This document shows positions 1 to 6,473 of a DNA stretch of 6,754 nucleotides, piece after piece (within the stretch, counting starts at the first letter, position 1; each line of letters opens with the position of its first letter). This stretch comes from Bacillota bacterium (GTDB taxonomy: Bacteria; Bacillota; Clostridia; Peptostreptococcales; Anaerovoracaceae). The DNA lies in assembly GCA_023394035.1 (NCBI GenBank), contig JAEXBK010000143.1, positions 1 through 6,754 on the forward strand, written 5' to 3'. The notes below the pieces were generated by a model, which did no database searches, was not told the DNA's origin, and worked only from the letters and a program-made list of their open reading frames with translations. The position numbers and the translations under genes were made by a program.

Positions 1-1
1 A

Positions 2-517
2 CTTAAGAGAATGAAGCGTCATACGACAAACGAAGGAATCAAAAATACGATACGAAAGCTGAGGGAAGCAGTACCCGGGATTTGCATAAGAACGACACTT
101 ATAGTAGGCTTCCCGGGAGAAACGGAGGAAGAATACAGTGAGCTTTGCGAAATGGTTGAAACCGAAAAATTCGACCGTCTCGGTGTATTTTCGTATTCGT
201 GTGAGGAAGGTACTGAAGCTGCTGAAATGCCGGATCAGATAGACGAAAATGTAAAGCAGGAGCGTCTTGACGGTATAATGATGAGGCAGATGAGCATTTC
301 AGCCGAGCATAACAGAAATATGATCGGAAAAATTCTCGAAACGATAGTCGATAATGAGGAAGAGGACGGTTCGTATGCAGGTCGTACACGATATGATGCT
401 CCCGAGATAGATAACGGAGTTATATTCACCTCTGAAAGGAAGCTCAAAAAAGGCGACATTGTAAATGTTTTGATAGAAGACGCTTTTGATTACGATCTTA
501 CGGGAAGAGTCGTGTGA
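2..517 (+). CDS. rimO: Ribosomal protein S12 methylthiotransferase RimO, C-terminal part (5' end outside window)
   Basis: RimO is a cytoplasmic radical-SAM enzyme that adds a methylthio group to a conserved aspartate of ribosomal protein S12. The window holds its last 171 codons; the reading frame is open back to base 2, so the start and the CxxxCxxC iron-sulfur motif lie upstream. Visible are the end of the radical-SAM barrel (LKRMKRHTT, then TTLIVGFPGETEEEY and FDRLGVFSYSCEEGT) and a C-terminal TRAM domain of about 65 residues containing GRTRYDAPEIDNGVIF and ending DYDLTGRVV. The DAPEIDN segment and the FSYS-EEGT block favour RimO over its tRNA-modifying relative MiaB. The stop codon is 4 nt before the polA start, so the two genes are probably co-transcribed. 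No truncation or frameshift is seen within the visible part. Confidence 0.93.
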   Translation, partial: LKRMKRHTTNEGIKNTIRKLREAVPGICIRTTLIVGFPGETEEEYSELCEMVETEKFDRLGVFSYSCEEGTEAAEMPDQIDENVKQERLDGIMMRQMSISAEHNRNMIGKILETIVDNEEEDGSYAGRTRYDAPEIDNGVIFTSERKLKKGDIVNVLIEDAFDYDLTGRVV

Positions 518-521
518 AATT

Positions 522-3167
522 ATGGAAAAAAGAATAGTAATAATTGACGGTAACAGCTTAATAAACAGAGCTTACTATGCAATGAGAAATCCGATGATAA
601 CCTCTGAGGGAATATATACCCAAGGAATCTACGGATTTTTGAACATGCTCGGGAAGATACTCGATGATTATTCTCCGGAATATGCGGCGGTCGCATGGGA
701 CAGAAAATCACCGACCTTCAGACATGAATCGTATGCGGAATATAAGGCCGGACGCAAAAAAATGCCGCCTGAGCTTGCCATGGAGCTGCCTTTGATGAAG
801 GATATACTTTCTGCGATGAGCATAAGCAATCTCGAGATAGATGGGTATGAGGCGGACGATATCATAGGTACTGTAGCAAAGGCTGCAGAAAAGGAAGGTC
901 TTGACGTACTTATAATTTCAGGCGATAAGGATGCGCTTCAGCTTGCGTCGAAAAATATAAAGGTGCTGATCACGAAAAAAGGCATAAGCGAATTTGATCT
1001 TTATGATTACGATAAGATGGTTGAGAGGTACAGCCTTACGCCTCAGCAGTTTATAGACCTGAAAGGTCTTATGGGAGACCAGTCCGATAACATTCCGGGA
1101 ATACCAGGAGTCGGAGAAAAGACCGGCATAAAGCTGCTTGAACAATTCGGAAGCATAGACGAAATGCTGAAACGCACCGACGAGATCGCAAATAAGAAGC
1201 TTAGGGAAAAGGTGGAAGAAAATGCGCAGCTTGCTATTATGAGCAGAAAGCTTGCGGAAATATTCACATCCGTTCCGATAGAATTTAAGATAGATGATTT
1301 TGCTATAAAGGAGCAGGATGCCGATAAGCTCATAGAGCTATATGTGAAGCTTGAATTCAACTCATTCCTGAAGAAGCTGAAGGTAGGAGAAGCAAACGCT
1401 CATACAACTGTAGCGGAGTATGAATTTATAAAGCTTTCGGCAGATGAGGACATAAAAAAGCTAAGCGCGCTTAAAGCAAACAGCGAAGCCTTTATAAGAG
1501 TTGTGTCGGATCATTCGCATACGGCGAAGCCTTTGATGTACTCGCTTTATATATGTTCGGGTGACAAGGTATTTGACGTATCGGGAAGCGATGAACTGAT
1601 GAGAGCCGCCGCTTCGGAGCTTTATGAAAAAAAGATAAAGCTTTGCGGTCATGACATTCTTGAGGACGCTTATGTGCTGAAATTTTACGGTTTAACGGAA
1701 TTTGAAGCGGGCTTTGATACTGCGGTTGCCGATTATGTGCTTGACCCTTCAAAATCAAATTATACACTGAAGCGACTTGCACTCGAATATCTTTATACGG
1801 AAATTGACGACACAAACGACTCAAACGGAAAGCAGCTTGACCTTTTAGGAGAAGCGGAAAATGACGAGCATACATTTACAAAATCATATTTTTCCGTTCT
1901 CACGGCACTCAAGGAAATACTTCAGAAAAAACTCAAGGAAAACAGCCTTGAGGAGCTTTATTACAGCATAGAGCTTCCGCTTATCAGGGTGCTTGCCGGA
2001 ATGGAATATAACGGCTTTACCGTAGAAAAGGAATCGATAAAATCATTCGGAAAAGAACTGGAGGAGGAGATTGAGGCTCTGTCAAAGGATATTTTTGCCG
2101 CTGCAGGAGAAGAATTTAATATAAATTCACCTTCACAGCTTGGCGTAATACTTTTTGATAAGCTCGGGCTTCCTGCCTTCAAAAAAACAAAGACGGGCTA
2201 CAGCACGAATGCGGAGGTTCTCGAAAAGCTCAGATCAAAGCACGAGATAGTGGATATGATTTTGAGGTATAGGACAATAACGAAGCTCAAATCAACATAC
2301 GTTGACGGGCTTATTCCGCTTATAGCGTCTGATTCCAAAATAAGAGCACATTTCAAGCAGACGGTTACTGCTACGGGAAGGCTTTCATGTACCGAGCCTA
2401 ATCTTCAGAATATCCCTATCAGAAACGAATACGGCAGACTTCTCCGAAAGGCTTTTGTTCCTGAAAGCAAAGAAAATGTACTGATAGGAGCTGACTATTC
2501 GCAGATAGAGCTCAGGGTGCTCGCGCATTTATCTGGAGACAGAAATCTGATAGAGGCGTTTAACAACGGTGACGATATTCACAGAGCAACGGCATCGAGA
2601 GTTTTCGATATAGAATATGACAAGGTGACATCCCTTGACAGAAGCAAGGCAAAAGCCGTAAACTTCGGAGTAATTTACGGCATGAGCGGGTTCGGACTTT
2701 CCGAAGAGCTTCATATAGGCAGGAAGGAAGCCGAGCGATATATCGAGGAATATTTTGAAAAGCATGAAGCCGTAAAATCATATATGGATATGCAGGTTGC
2801 ACTTTGCAAGGAGCGCGGATTTTCAGAAACCATAACCGGAAGAAGAAGGTTTATAAGGGAAATAGCCTCATCAAATTACATGACGCGAAGTCTCGGCGAA
2901 AGGCTTGCAATGAACAGCCCGATTCAGGGAAGCGCAGCGGATATCATAAAGCTTGCAATGATAAAGGTCTATGACGAGCTTATAGCCGAAGAGTATAAGG
3001 CAAAGCTTATACTTCAGGTGCACGATGAGCTTATAATCGACTCACCGATAGAAGAGGAAGAGAAAGTGAGAGAGCTGCTCAGAAGAAACATGATGGAAGC
3101 ATATAAGCTTTCGGTCAGCCTCGAATGCAGTCTCGATTCGGGAAAAGACTGGTTTGAACTTAAATAG
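522..3167 (+). CDS. polA: DNA polymerase I, proofreading domain inactivated
   Basis: Family A DNA polymerase for Okazaki-fragment processing and repair, 881 residues. The N-terminal 5' nuclease is complete: acidic residues D9, D60, E110, D112, D113, D135, D137, D186 and D189, and a helix-3-turn-helix at about 190-206 (NIPGIPGVGEKTG). The middle domain (about 295-480) has the 3'-5' exonuclease fold but lacks the FDTE-type acidic pair (AFIRVV at 323-328 instead) and the last catalytic aspartate; only D399 of DTAVADY remains, so proofreading is probably absent, as in Bacillus and Thermus enzymes. The polymerase domain is intact: TATGRLS with R620, motif A DYSQIELR with D658, motif B with R707, K711, F715 and Y719, motif C VHDE with D835. 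Phenylalanine at 715 predicts normal discrimination against dideoxynucleotides. The ATG at 522 gives the usual MEKRIVIIDGNSL start; an in-frame TTG at 486 lies inside rimO and is unlikely. A GGGAAGAG stretch at 502-509 may be the ribosome site. Confidence 0.97.
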   Translation: MEKRIVIIDGNSLINRAYYAMRNPMITSEGIYTQGIYGFLNMLGKILDDYSPEYAAVAWDRKSPTFRHESYAEYKAGRKKMPPELAMELPLMKDILSAMSISNLEIDGYEADDIIGTVAKAAEKEGLDVLIISGDKDALQLASKNIKVLITKKGISEFDLYDYDKMVERYSLTPQQFIDLKGLMGDQSDNIPGIPGVGEKTGIKLLEQFGSIDEMLKRTDEIANKKLREKVEENAQLAIMSRKLAEIFTSVPIEFKIDDFAIKEQDADKLIELYVKLEFNSFLKKLKVGEANAHTTVAEYEFIKLSADEDIKKLSALKANSEAFIRVVSDHSHTAKPLMYSLYICSGDKVFDVSGSDELMRAAASELYEKKIKLCGHDILEDAYVLKFYGLTEFEAGFDTAVADYVLDPSKSNYTLKRLALEYLYTEIDDTNDSNGKQLDLLGEAENDEHTFTKSYFSVLTALKEILQKKLKENSLEELYYSIELPLIRVLAGMEYNGFTVEKESIKSFGKELEEEIEALSKDIFAAAGEEFNINSPSQLGVILFDKLGLPAFKKTKTGYSTNAEVLEKLRSKHEIVDMILRYRTITKLKSTYVDGLIPLIASDSKIRAHFKQTVTATGRLSCTEPNLQNIPIRNEYGRLLRKAFVPESKENVLIGADYSQIELRVLAHLSGDRNLIEAFNNGDDIHRATASRVFDIEYDKVTSLDRSKAKAVNFGVIYGMSGFGLSEELHIGRKEAERYIEEYFEKHEAVKSYMDMQVALCKERGFSETITGRRRFIREIASSNYMTRSLGERLAMNSPIQGSAADIIKLAMIKVYDELIAEEYKAKLILQVHDELIIDSPIEEEEKVRELLRRNMMEAYKLSVSLECSLDSGKDWFELK

Positions 3168-3169
3168 AT

Positions 3170-3769
3170 ATGATAAGCATCGGAATTACAGGTGGAATAG
3201 GGAGCGGCAAATCAACGGTTTCGGGGTATCTTTTATCTCGCGGATATACCGTAATAGACGCTGACAAAATATCACATGAAATAACGGCTAAGGGAAGTCC
3301 GATCTTACAGAGGCTTGCCTCCGTTTTCGGCACGCATATAATTTCTGAAGCAGGAGACCTTGACCGGAAGGCTCTTGCGGCTATTGTGTTTGCCGACCCC
3401 GAAAAAAACGGGGAACTCAGGGAAATTGTCACCTCATCGGTAATTTCTGTAATGGCTGACAGGAAAAGGGCACTTAAAGAAAAAGGACTTGAGGATATCA
3501 TTTTCTTTGATATACCGCTTTTGTTCGAGACCGGATGCGAATTTTTGTGCGATTACATATGGGTGGTAGCGGCGGATCTTGAAGTAAGAATAAAGCGCGT
3601 GATGAAGCGAGACGGAGCATCTTATTCCGAAATTTTATCGCGTATAAACAGTCAGATGAGTCAGGACGAAAAGCTTGAAAGAGCCGATGATGTTCTGCTT
3701 AACAACGGAAACGAAGCGGCACTCGAAGAAAAAATAGAAAGGCTTATATGCAAATATGAAAGATATTGA
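3170..3769 (+). CDS. coaE: Dephospho-CoA kinase
   Basis: CoaE phosphorylates the 3'-hydroxyl of the ribose in dephospho-CoA with ATP, the last step of coenzyme A synthesis, in the cytoplasm. The protein has 199 residues, normal for the family. Visible motifs are the P-loop GGIGSGKST (G8 to T16, lysine 14), the substrate-site DADKISHEI (D30 and D32), the DIPLLFETG segment at 114-122, and the lid and adenine-side motifs R158-xxx-Q162 and ERADDVLLNNG at 170-180. The ATG follows the polA stop after 2 nt with no good Shine-Dalgarno site, which suggests translational coupling to polA. The polA-coaE pairing is common in Bacillota. The 3' end overlaps the next gene by 14 nt. Confidence 0.96.
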   Translation: MISIGITGGIGSGKSTVSGYLLSRGYTVIDADKISHEITAKGSPILQRLASVFGTHIISEAGDLDRKALAAIVFADPEKNGELREIVTSSVISVMADRKRALKEKGLEDIIFFDIPLLFETGCEFLCDYIWVVAADLEVRIKRVMKRDGASYSEILSRINSQMSQDEKLERADDVLLNNGNEAALEEKIERLICKYERY

Positions 3770-5384
3770 CAAAAATCGCAGAATGGCTAAGCTTGCCGAG
3801 CTGTTTCATAAATATATAATGCTTGTTATCGTAATTGTAGCCGTTATTTCAGGCAGCATTGCGACTGTCTATATAATGAAGCACAATGATGACCCTGCAA
3901 AAAACGAGAATAAGCAGGACAGCTCTCTTGTACAGGCAGACAAGATATATCTGGCGATGTATGAACCGTCTTCTTTTAATCCTCTTGCATCTGATGATGA
4001 GGATGTCGTGTATTTGAACAGCGTAGTCTATGCCTCTATGTTCAGACTTGACGAAAATCTGAATGTCATTCCGGATATTGTATCATCATATTCAACGAAC
4101 AAGGAGGATGGTACGGTACAGATAACGATAAAGGACGATGCGGCGTTTTCGGACGGATCGGACCTCAATGCCTATGACATAGAAGACACAATCGACAATA
4201 TTATATCTATAGGCACAAAAAGCCCATATTACATATATGCGTCAAAGATAGACAGCGTATATTTTACGGATCGCAAAAATGTTACGATAAGCTTCAAATC
4301 ACCTGATGATGCAGCTCTTGATAATCTGATTTTTCCTATAGTATCGGCATCAGAATACAGCACAAGCGATAACGGATTTTCGCTTTCAAGCGGTAAGTAC
4401 ATGTTCTCCGATTACAAGACAGGGCAGGGCATAAACCTTATACCGTCGCCTAATTACAAGGGAAACGGAAAACCTCTTCCTGTTGAGATAACATTTGTAA
4501 ACGACAAGTCAAAAATTCCGGGGCTTATGACTATGGATGCAGTGGTCGGATATCTCAACAAAAGCTCTGATCTTTCGGCATCGGATAAGGATATAAAGCA
4601 GACTCCGCTCGTATCTAACGATTTGGAATTTATAGGGTTTAATTACAGAAACGCAAATTTGGCACAAGCTGAATTCAGAGGTGCAGCAGCACGAGCAATA
4701 GACAGAGAAAAAATAGTCGAAGAGGATTACGGTACAAAGGCTGTGATCTCGGATTCCCTGTATTACCCGGGATTTTTAGGCTCCTCAAAAGAGGACACTC
4801 TGAAATTTGAACCTAAAGAAGCGGCAAAGCTTCTTTCCTCGCTTGGATATAAGGATACGGACGGAGACGGAATTTTAGAGTATGGGGAAGCGCATACGCC
4901 TGTTGTATTAAGGCTTTTGGTTGCTTCCGGAACGGGAAGCCGCGAAGAAGCAGCAATGAGCATAGCTGAAGCACTTTCATCAATAGGGATTGACGTTAAG
5001 GTGGACAAACAGCCTGCCGATGTTTTTATGCAAAAGATAAAGTCAGGAGACTTTGATATCTTTTTTTCGGGAATGAAGATAGACAAGCAGTTTAATCTCA
5101 GAGAACTTTTCGGAAGCTCGATTTATATAGGATTAAACGATCAGGACCTCGCCTCAAAGGTAGCGTCACTCGAAAAAGCATTAACTCCGGAGGAACAAAA
5201 AAGTGTATTTTCTGAAGTAAAGAGCTTGCTTGATGCGCAGATGCCTTATTTCCCGATATGCTATAGGAGCTATTCGTTCTTATCCGTAGAGACTCTCGAA
5301 TACTCAATAAGCCCGCAGTTTTTCAGTCCGTATGAAGGGCTTGATACATGGAGCTGGAAGAAGCGCACGGGCAAAAATGAATAA
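3756..5384 (+). CDS. Membrane-anchored extracellular solute-binding protein, family 5 (OppA/DppA-like)
   Basis: A 542-residue protein with the fold of ABC-type oligopeptide-binding proteins. The N-terminus is basic (K2, K6, R8, R9, K12) and is followed by a hydrophobic segment at about 20-40, so the protein is probably held in the membrane with its body outside. Family features follow: IYLAMYEPSSFNPL near 64-77, a MFRLDENLNVIPDIVSSY segment, AFSDGSDLNAYDI matching the usual F-x-DG-x-pL-tA-x-DV block, and LGYKDTDGDGILE (D367, D369, D371), a spacer common in this family. The usual lipobox cysteine after the hydrophobic stretch is missing. The gene overlaps coaE by 14 nt in another frame; GAAAGG at 3737-3742 is a distant ribosome site. 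A second ATG at 3783 would remove nine residues but has no better site. No permease or ATPase gene is in view, so the ligand is unknown; it may serve a distant transporter or act as a sensor or scaffold. Confidence 0.85.
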   Translation: MKDIDKNRRMAKLAELFHKYIMLVIVIVAVISGSIATVYIMKHNDDPAKNENKQDSSLVQADKIYLAMYEPSSFNPLASDDEDVVYLNSVVYASMFRLDENLNVIPDIVSSYSTNKEDGTVQITIKDDAAFSDGSDLNAYDIEDTIDNIISIGTKSPYYIYASKIDSVYFTDRKNVTISFKSPDDAALDNLIFPIVSASEYSTSDNGFSLSSGKYMFSDYKTGQGINLIPSPNYKGNGKPLPVEITFVNDKSKIPGLMTMDAVVGYLNKSSDLSASDKDIKQTPLVSNDLEFIGFNYRNANLAQAEFRGAAARAIDREKIVEEDYGTKAVISDSLYYPGFLGSSKEDTLKFEPKEAAKLLSSLGYKDTDGDGILEYGEAHTPVVLRLLVASGTGSREEAAMSIAEALSSIGIDVKVDKQPADVFMQKIKSGDFDIFFSGMKIDKQFNLRELFGSSIYIGLNDQDLASKVASLEKALTPEEQKSVFSEVKSLLDAQMPYFPICYRSYSFLSVETLEYSISPQFFSPYEGLDTWSWKKRTGKNE

Positions 5385-5430
5385 AGCTTAAAAAAACCGA
5401 AAAAAATATGATATTATACAAAAAATCTGC

Positions 5431-5458
5431 TTGCATTTCTTTTATTTTGTGATATTAT
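5431..5458 (+). promoter_or_regulatory. Probable sigma-70-type promoter of tRNA-Leu(GAG)
   Basis: A TTGCAT -35-like box (5431-5436) and a TATTAT -10 box (5453-5458) are 16 nt apart. The -10 differs from consensus at one position; the -35 matches only in TTG. Initiation would fall near 5465, about 35 nt before the tRNA. Poly-A runs at 5390-5396, 5400-5406 and 5420-5425 lie just upstream and could act as an UP element or bend the DNA. A copy of TGATATTATA at 5409-5418 resembles the one spanning the -10 (5450-5459), so a second upstream start is possible, although no -35 is seen for it. Confidence 0.5.
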
Positions 5459-5464
5459 ATTGAA

Positions 5465-5492
5465 TTGTAGTCGGGCACGGAATCGATTACAA
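5465..5492 (+). other. Leader stem-loop upstream of tRNA-Leu(GAG)
   Basis: TTGTAGTCG (5465-5473) pairs with CGATTACAA (5484-5492) over 9 bp with one G-U wobble, around a 10-nt loop. It begins about where transcription should start and ends 7 nt before the mature tRNA. No U-run follows, so it is not a terminator. It may guide 5' processing or protect the leader, or it may be accidental. Confidence 0.4.
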
Positions 5493-5499
5493 CTGATAT

Positions 5500-5582
5500 G
5501 CGGCCGTGGCGGAATTGGCAGACGCGCACGTTTGAGGGGCGTGTGGGCAACCGTGCTGGTTCAAATCCAGTCGGCCGCACCA
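5500..5582 (+). tRNA. tRNA-Leu, anticodon GAG, CCA encoded
   Basis: The cloverleaf folds fully: acceptor GCGGCCG (5500-5506) with CGGCCGC (5572-5578), discriminator A, and encoded CCA at 5580-5582. The D arm has a GCG/CGC stem with the GAATTGGCAGA loop. The anticodon stem is CACGT/GCGTG (5527-5531, 5539-5543) around a 7-nt loop with GAG at 5534-5536, reading CUC and CUU. The T arm has loop TTCAAAT with a G-T pair at the base of its stem. The variable arm (5544-5554, TGGGCAACCGT) is class II but only 11 nt with a 2-bp stem, short for a leucine tRNA. The gene has its own promoter and terminator. Confidence 0.97.
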
Positions 5583-5595
5583 CTAAGAAACATAT

Positions 5596-5618
5596 GACCC
5601 GTTCGGGTCTATTTTTTT
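5596..5618 (+). terminator. Rho-independent terminator after tRNA-Leu(GAG)
   Basis: The stem GACCC (5596-5600) / GGGTC (5605-5609) has a GTTC loop and is followed by TA and seven T (5612-5618). It begins 13 nt after the CCA end. It would end the tRNA-Leu(GAG) transcript and also any readthrough from the polA-coaE unit, for which no separate terminator is seen before 5500. Confidence 0.85.
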
Positions 5619-5628
5619 ACCATTTACA

Positions 5629-5657
5629 TTGACGATAAACAGGCAGTATGATAAAAT
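5629..5657 (+). promoter_or_regulatory. Strong sigma-70-type promoter of tRNA-Leu(CAA), probably also of yajC
   Basis: TTGACG (5629-5634) and TAAAAT (5652-5657) each match consensus at five of six positions and are separated by the ideal 17 nt. TG at 5649-5650 forms an extended -10. Initiation near 5664 leaves a leader of only about 9 nt before the tRNA. No terminator lies between the tRNA and yajC, so transcription should continue into yajC. Confidence 0.8.
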
Positions 5658-5672
5658 CAATTTATTGTTTAT

Positions 5673-5759
5673 GCCGGCGTGATGGAATTGGCAGACGTGC
5701 GGGATTCAAAATCCCGTGGTGGCAACACCGTATGGGTTCGACCCCCATCGCCGGCACCA
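5673..5759 (+). tRNA. tRNA-Leu, anticodon CAA, CCA encoded
   Basis: Acceptor GCCGGCG (5673-5679) pairs with CGCCGGC (5749-5755), followed by discriminator A and encoded CCA at 5757-5759. The anticodon stem is CGGGA/TCCCG (5700-5704, 5712-5716) around TTCAAAA, with anticodon CAA at 5707-5709, reading UUG. The variable arm (5717-5731) has a normal 4-bp stem, GGTG/CACC, with a GCAA loop, as expected for leucine. The T arm is ATGGG/CCCAT with loop TTCGACC. The 3' end is 37 nt before the yajC start with no hairpin between them. Confidence 0.98.
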
Positions 5760-5782
5760 TTATAAATTATCAAGCTTTCAAC

Positions 5783-5788
5783 AGGAGG
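5783..5788 (+). promoter_or_regulatory. Ribosome binding site that fixes the yajC start
   Basis: A perfect AGGAGG lies 8 nt before the ATG at 5797. It rules out the longer open frame that begins inside tRNA-Leu(CAA) at 5716. A TATAAA at 5761-5766 could be a weak -10 for a private yajC promoter, but no convincing -35 precedes it. Confidence 0.9.
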
Positions 5789-5796
5789 AGTTTCAT

Positions 5797-6237
5797 ATGG
5801 GTGGAAACAGTTTATGGGTCAATATGATTATTCTTGTCGTATTTGCGGTTCTTATGTATTTTCTTCTTATCAAACCTCAGAAGAAGAAGGAAAAACAGAT
5901 AAGCGACATGAGAAACAGCATTACGGTCGGAGACGAAATCGTTACTATCGGCGGAATATGCGGTAAGGTAGTCAAGACCAAGACGGATTCGATAATAATT
6001 CAGGTAGGTGCAGACAAGACTAAATTTGAAATGAAGAAATGGTGCATTTCATCTGTCGAGAAGAAATCAGACAGGCGTTCGGAAGAAGAGCCTGCAGAAG
6101 AGCAGGGCAAGGTTAAGCCTAAACGCCTTGAGAAAAAGAAATCAGCCGACAACATGGAATCTGAGCTTGCACAGCTCAACTCTTCAGTAGATGAGAATCC
6201 CGCAGCATCGGCAGCAGAAGAAACAACAGAAATGTAA
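5797..6237 (+). CDS. yajC: Preprotein translocase subunit YajC
   Basis: YajC is a small single-span membrane protein that associates with SecDF and the SecYEG translocon. The protein has 146 residues. The order is typical: a short N-terminus, one membrane helix at about 7-26 (LWVNMIILVVFAVLMYFLLI), the family motif IKPQKKKEKQ right after it, then a small beta domain with VGDEIVTIGGICGKVVK (44-60), IIIQVG and FEMKKWCISSVE. The tail from about residue 88 to 146 is charged and low in complexity (Glu, Lys, Ala, Ser), making the protein longer than the 110-residue E. coli form; such tails vary and are probably disordered. In many Bacillota yajC sits near tgt or secDF; here it lies between a tRNA-Leu gene and pdxS. 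It is probably transcribed from the tRNA promoter, with a strong ribosome site of its own. Confidence 0.94.
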   Translation: MGGNSLWVNMIILVVFAVLMYFLLIKPQKKKEKQISDMRNSITVGDEIVTIGGICGKVVKTKTDSIIIQVGADKTKFEMKKWCISSVEKKSDRRSEEEPAEEQGKVKPKRLEKKKSADNMESELAQLNSSVDENPAASAAEETTEM

Positions 6238-6248
6238 TATTTTTACTG

Positions 6249-6275
6249 AAGGCTTCGGACGATATCCGGAGCCTT
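6249..6275 (+). terminator. Hairpin downstream of yajC, probable terminator
   Basis: AAGGCTTCGGA (6249-6259) pairs with TCCGGAGCCTT (6265-6275) over 11 bp with one G-U wobble around a 5-nt loop. It starts 12 nt after the yajC stop. The 3' T-run is very short (TTT, then AACG), so termination may be inefficient; the stem could instead protect the mRNA 3' end. Confidence 0.6.
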
Positions 6276-6346
6276 TAACGTTATGCGATTTGCACAATAT
6301 ACTGCCTGAAACGAGATTTTCTATATAAGATAATCGTGATATTGAA

Positions 6347-6438
6347 AAACTGTATCAACGAAAAACGGCTAAACTGTATTTTTGATGTCAAATTGGACAG
6401 AAAACATTAAACTGACTATATATAAAAAACGAAAACTG
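6347..6438 (+). repeat. Four AAACTG words in two pairs with 24-nt spacing
   Basis: AAACTG starts at 6347, 6371, 6409 and 6433. The first two extend to AAACTGTAT. Each pair is offset by 24 nt, and an inverted CAGTTT lies at 6455-6460. The region is AT-rich, so chance cannot be excluded. No gene, RNA family or other feature was recognised between the yajC hairpin and the inverted repeat. Confidence 0.3.
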
Positions 6439-6460
6439 AATATTTATATATAGTCAGTTT
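6409..6460. repeat. Perfect 18-bp inverted repeat, AT-rich, in the yajC-pdxS gap
   Basis: The arm AAACTGACTATATATAAA (6409-6426) is the exact reverse complement of 6443-6460, with a 16-nt loop (6427-6442). The right arm runs into TTTTGTTATAT, giving a weak U-tail. It could be a second, AT-rich terminator for yajC, a large operator, or a small mobile-element relic; the sequence alone does not decide. Its position about 75 nt before pdxS means it would act before that gene's own start. Confidence 0.75.
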
Positions 6461-6473
6461 TGTTATATATTCA

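Noticed and set aside
486..521. In-frame TTG giving a 12-residue N-terminal extension of PolA
   Set aside because: It lies inside rimO, has no ribosome site, and the ATG at 522 gives the family's usual N-terminus.
4851..4874. DTDGDG motif as a calcium-binding EF-hand or dockerin
   Set aside because: The same DTDGDG spacer is common in family 5 binding proteins, and there is no second repeat or cohesin context.
99..5307. Several minus-strand open frames of 63-127 codons
   Set aside because: All lie opposite strongly supported + strand genes, and their translations show no recognisable domain.
5500..5759. tRNA genes as attachment site of an integrated element
   Set aside because: No repeat of a tRNA 3' end and no integrase gene is found in the window.
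5716..5796. Open frame extending YajC upstream into tRNA-Leu(CAA)
   Set aside because: It overlaps the tRNA, and a perfect AGGAGG sits 8 nt before the ATG at 5797.
6385..6453. 22-residue open frame (MSNWTENIKLTIY...) across the inverted repeat
   Set aside because: There is no Shine-Dalgarno site before its ATG, and its codons follow the repeat sequence; it is best explained by chance.
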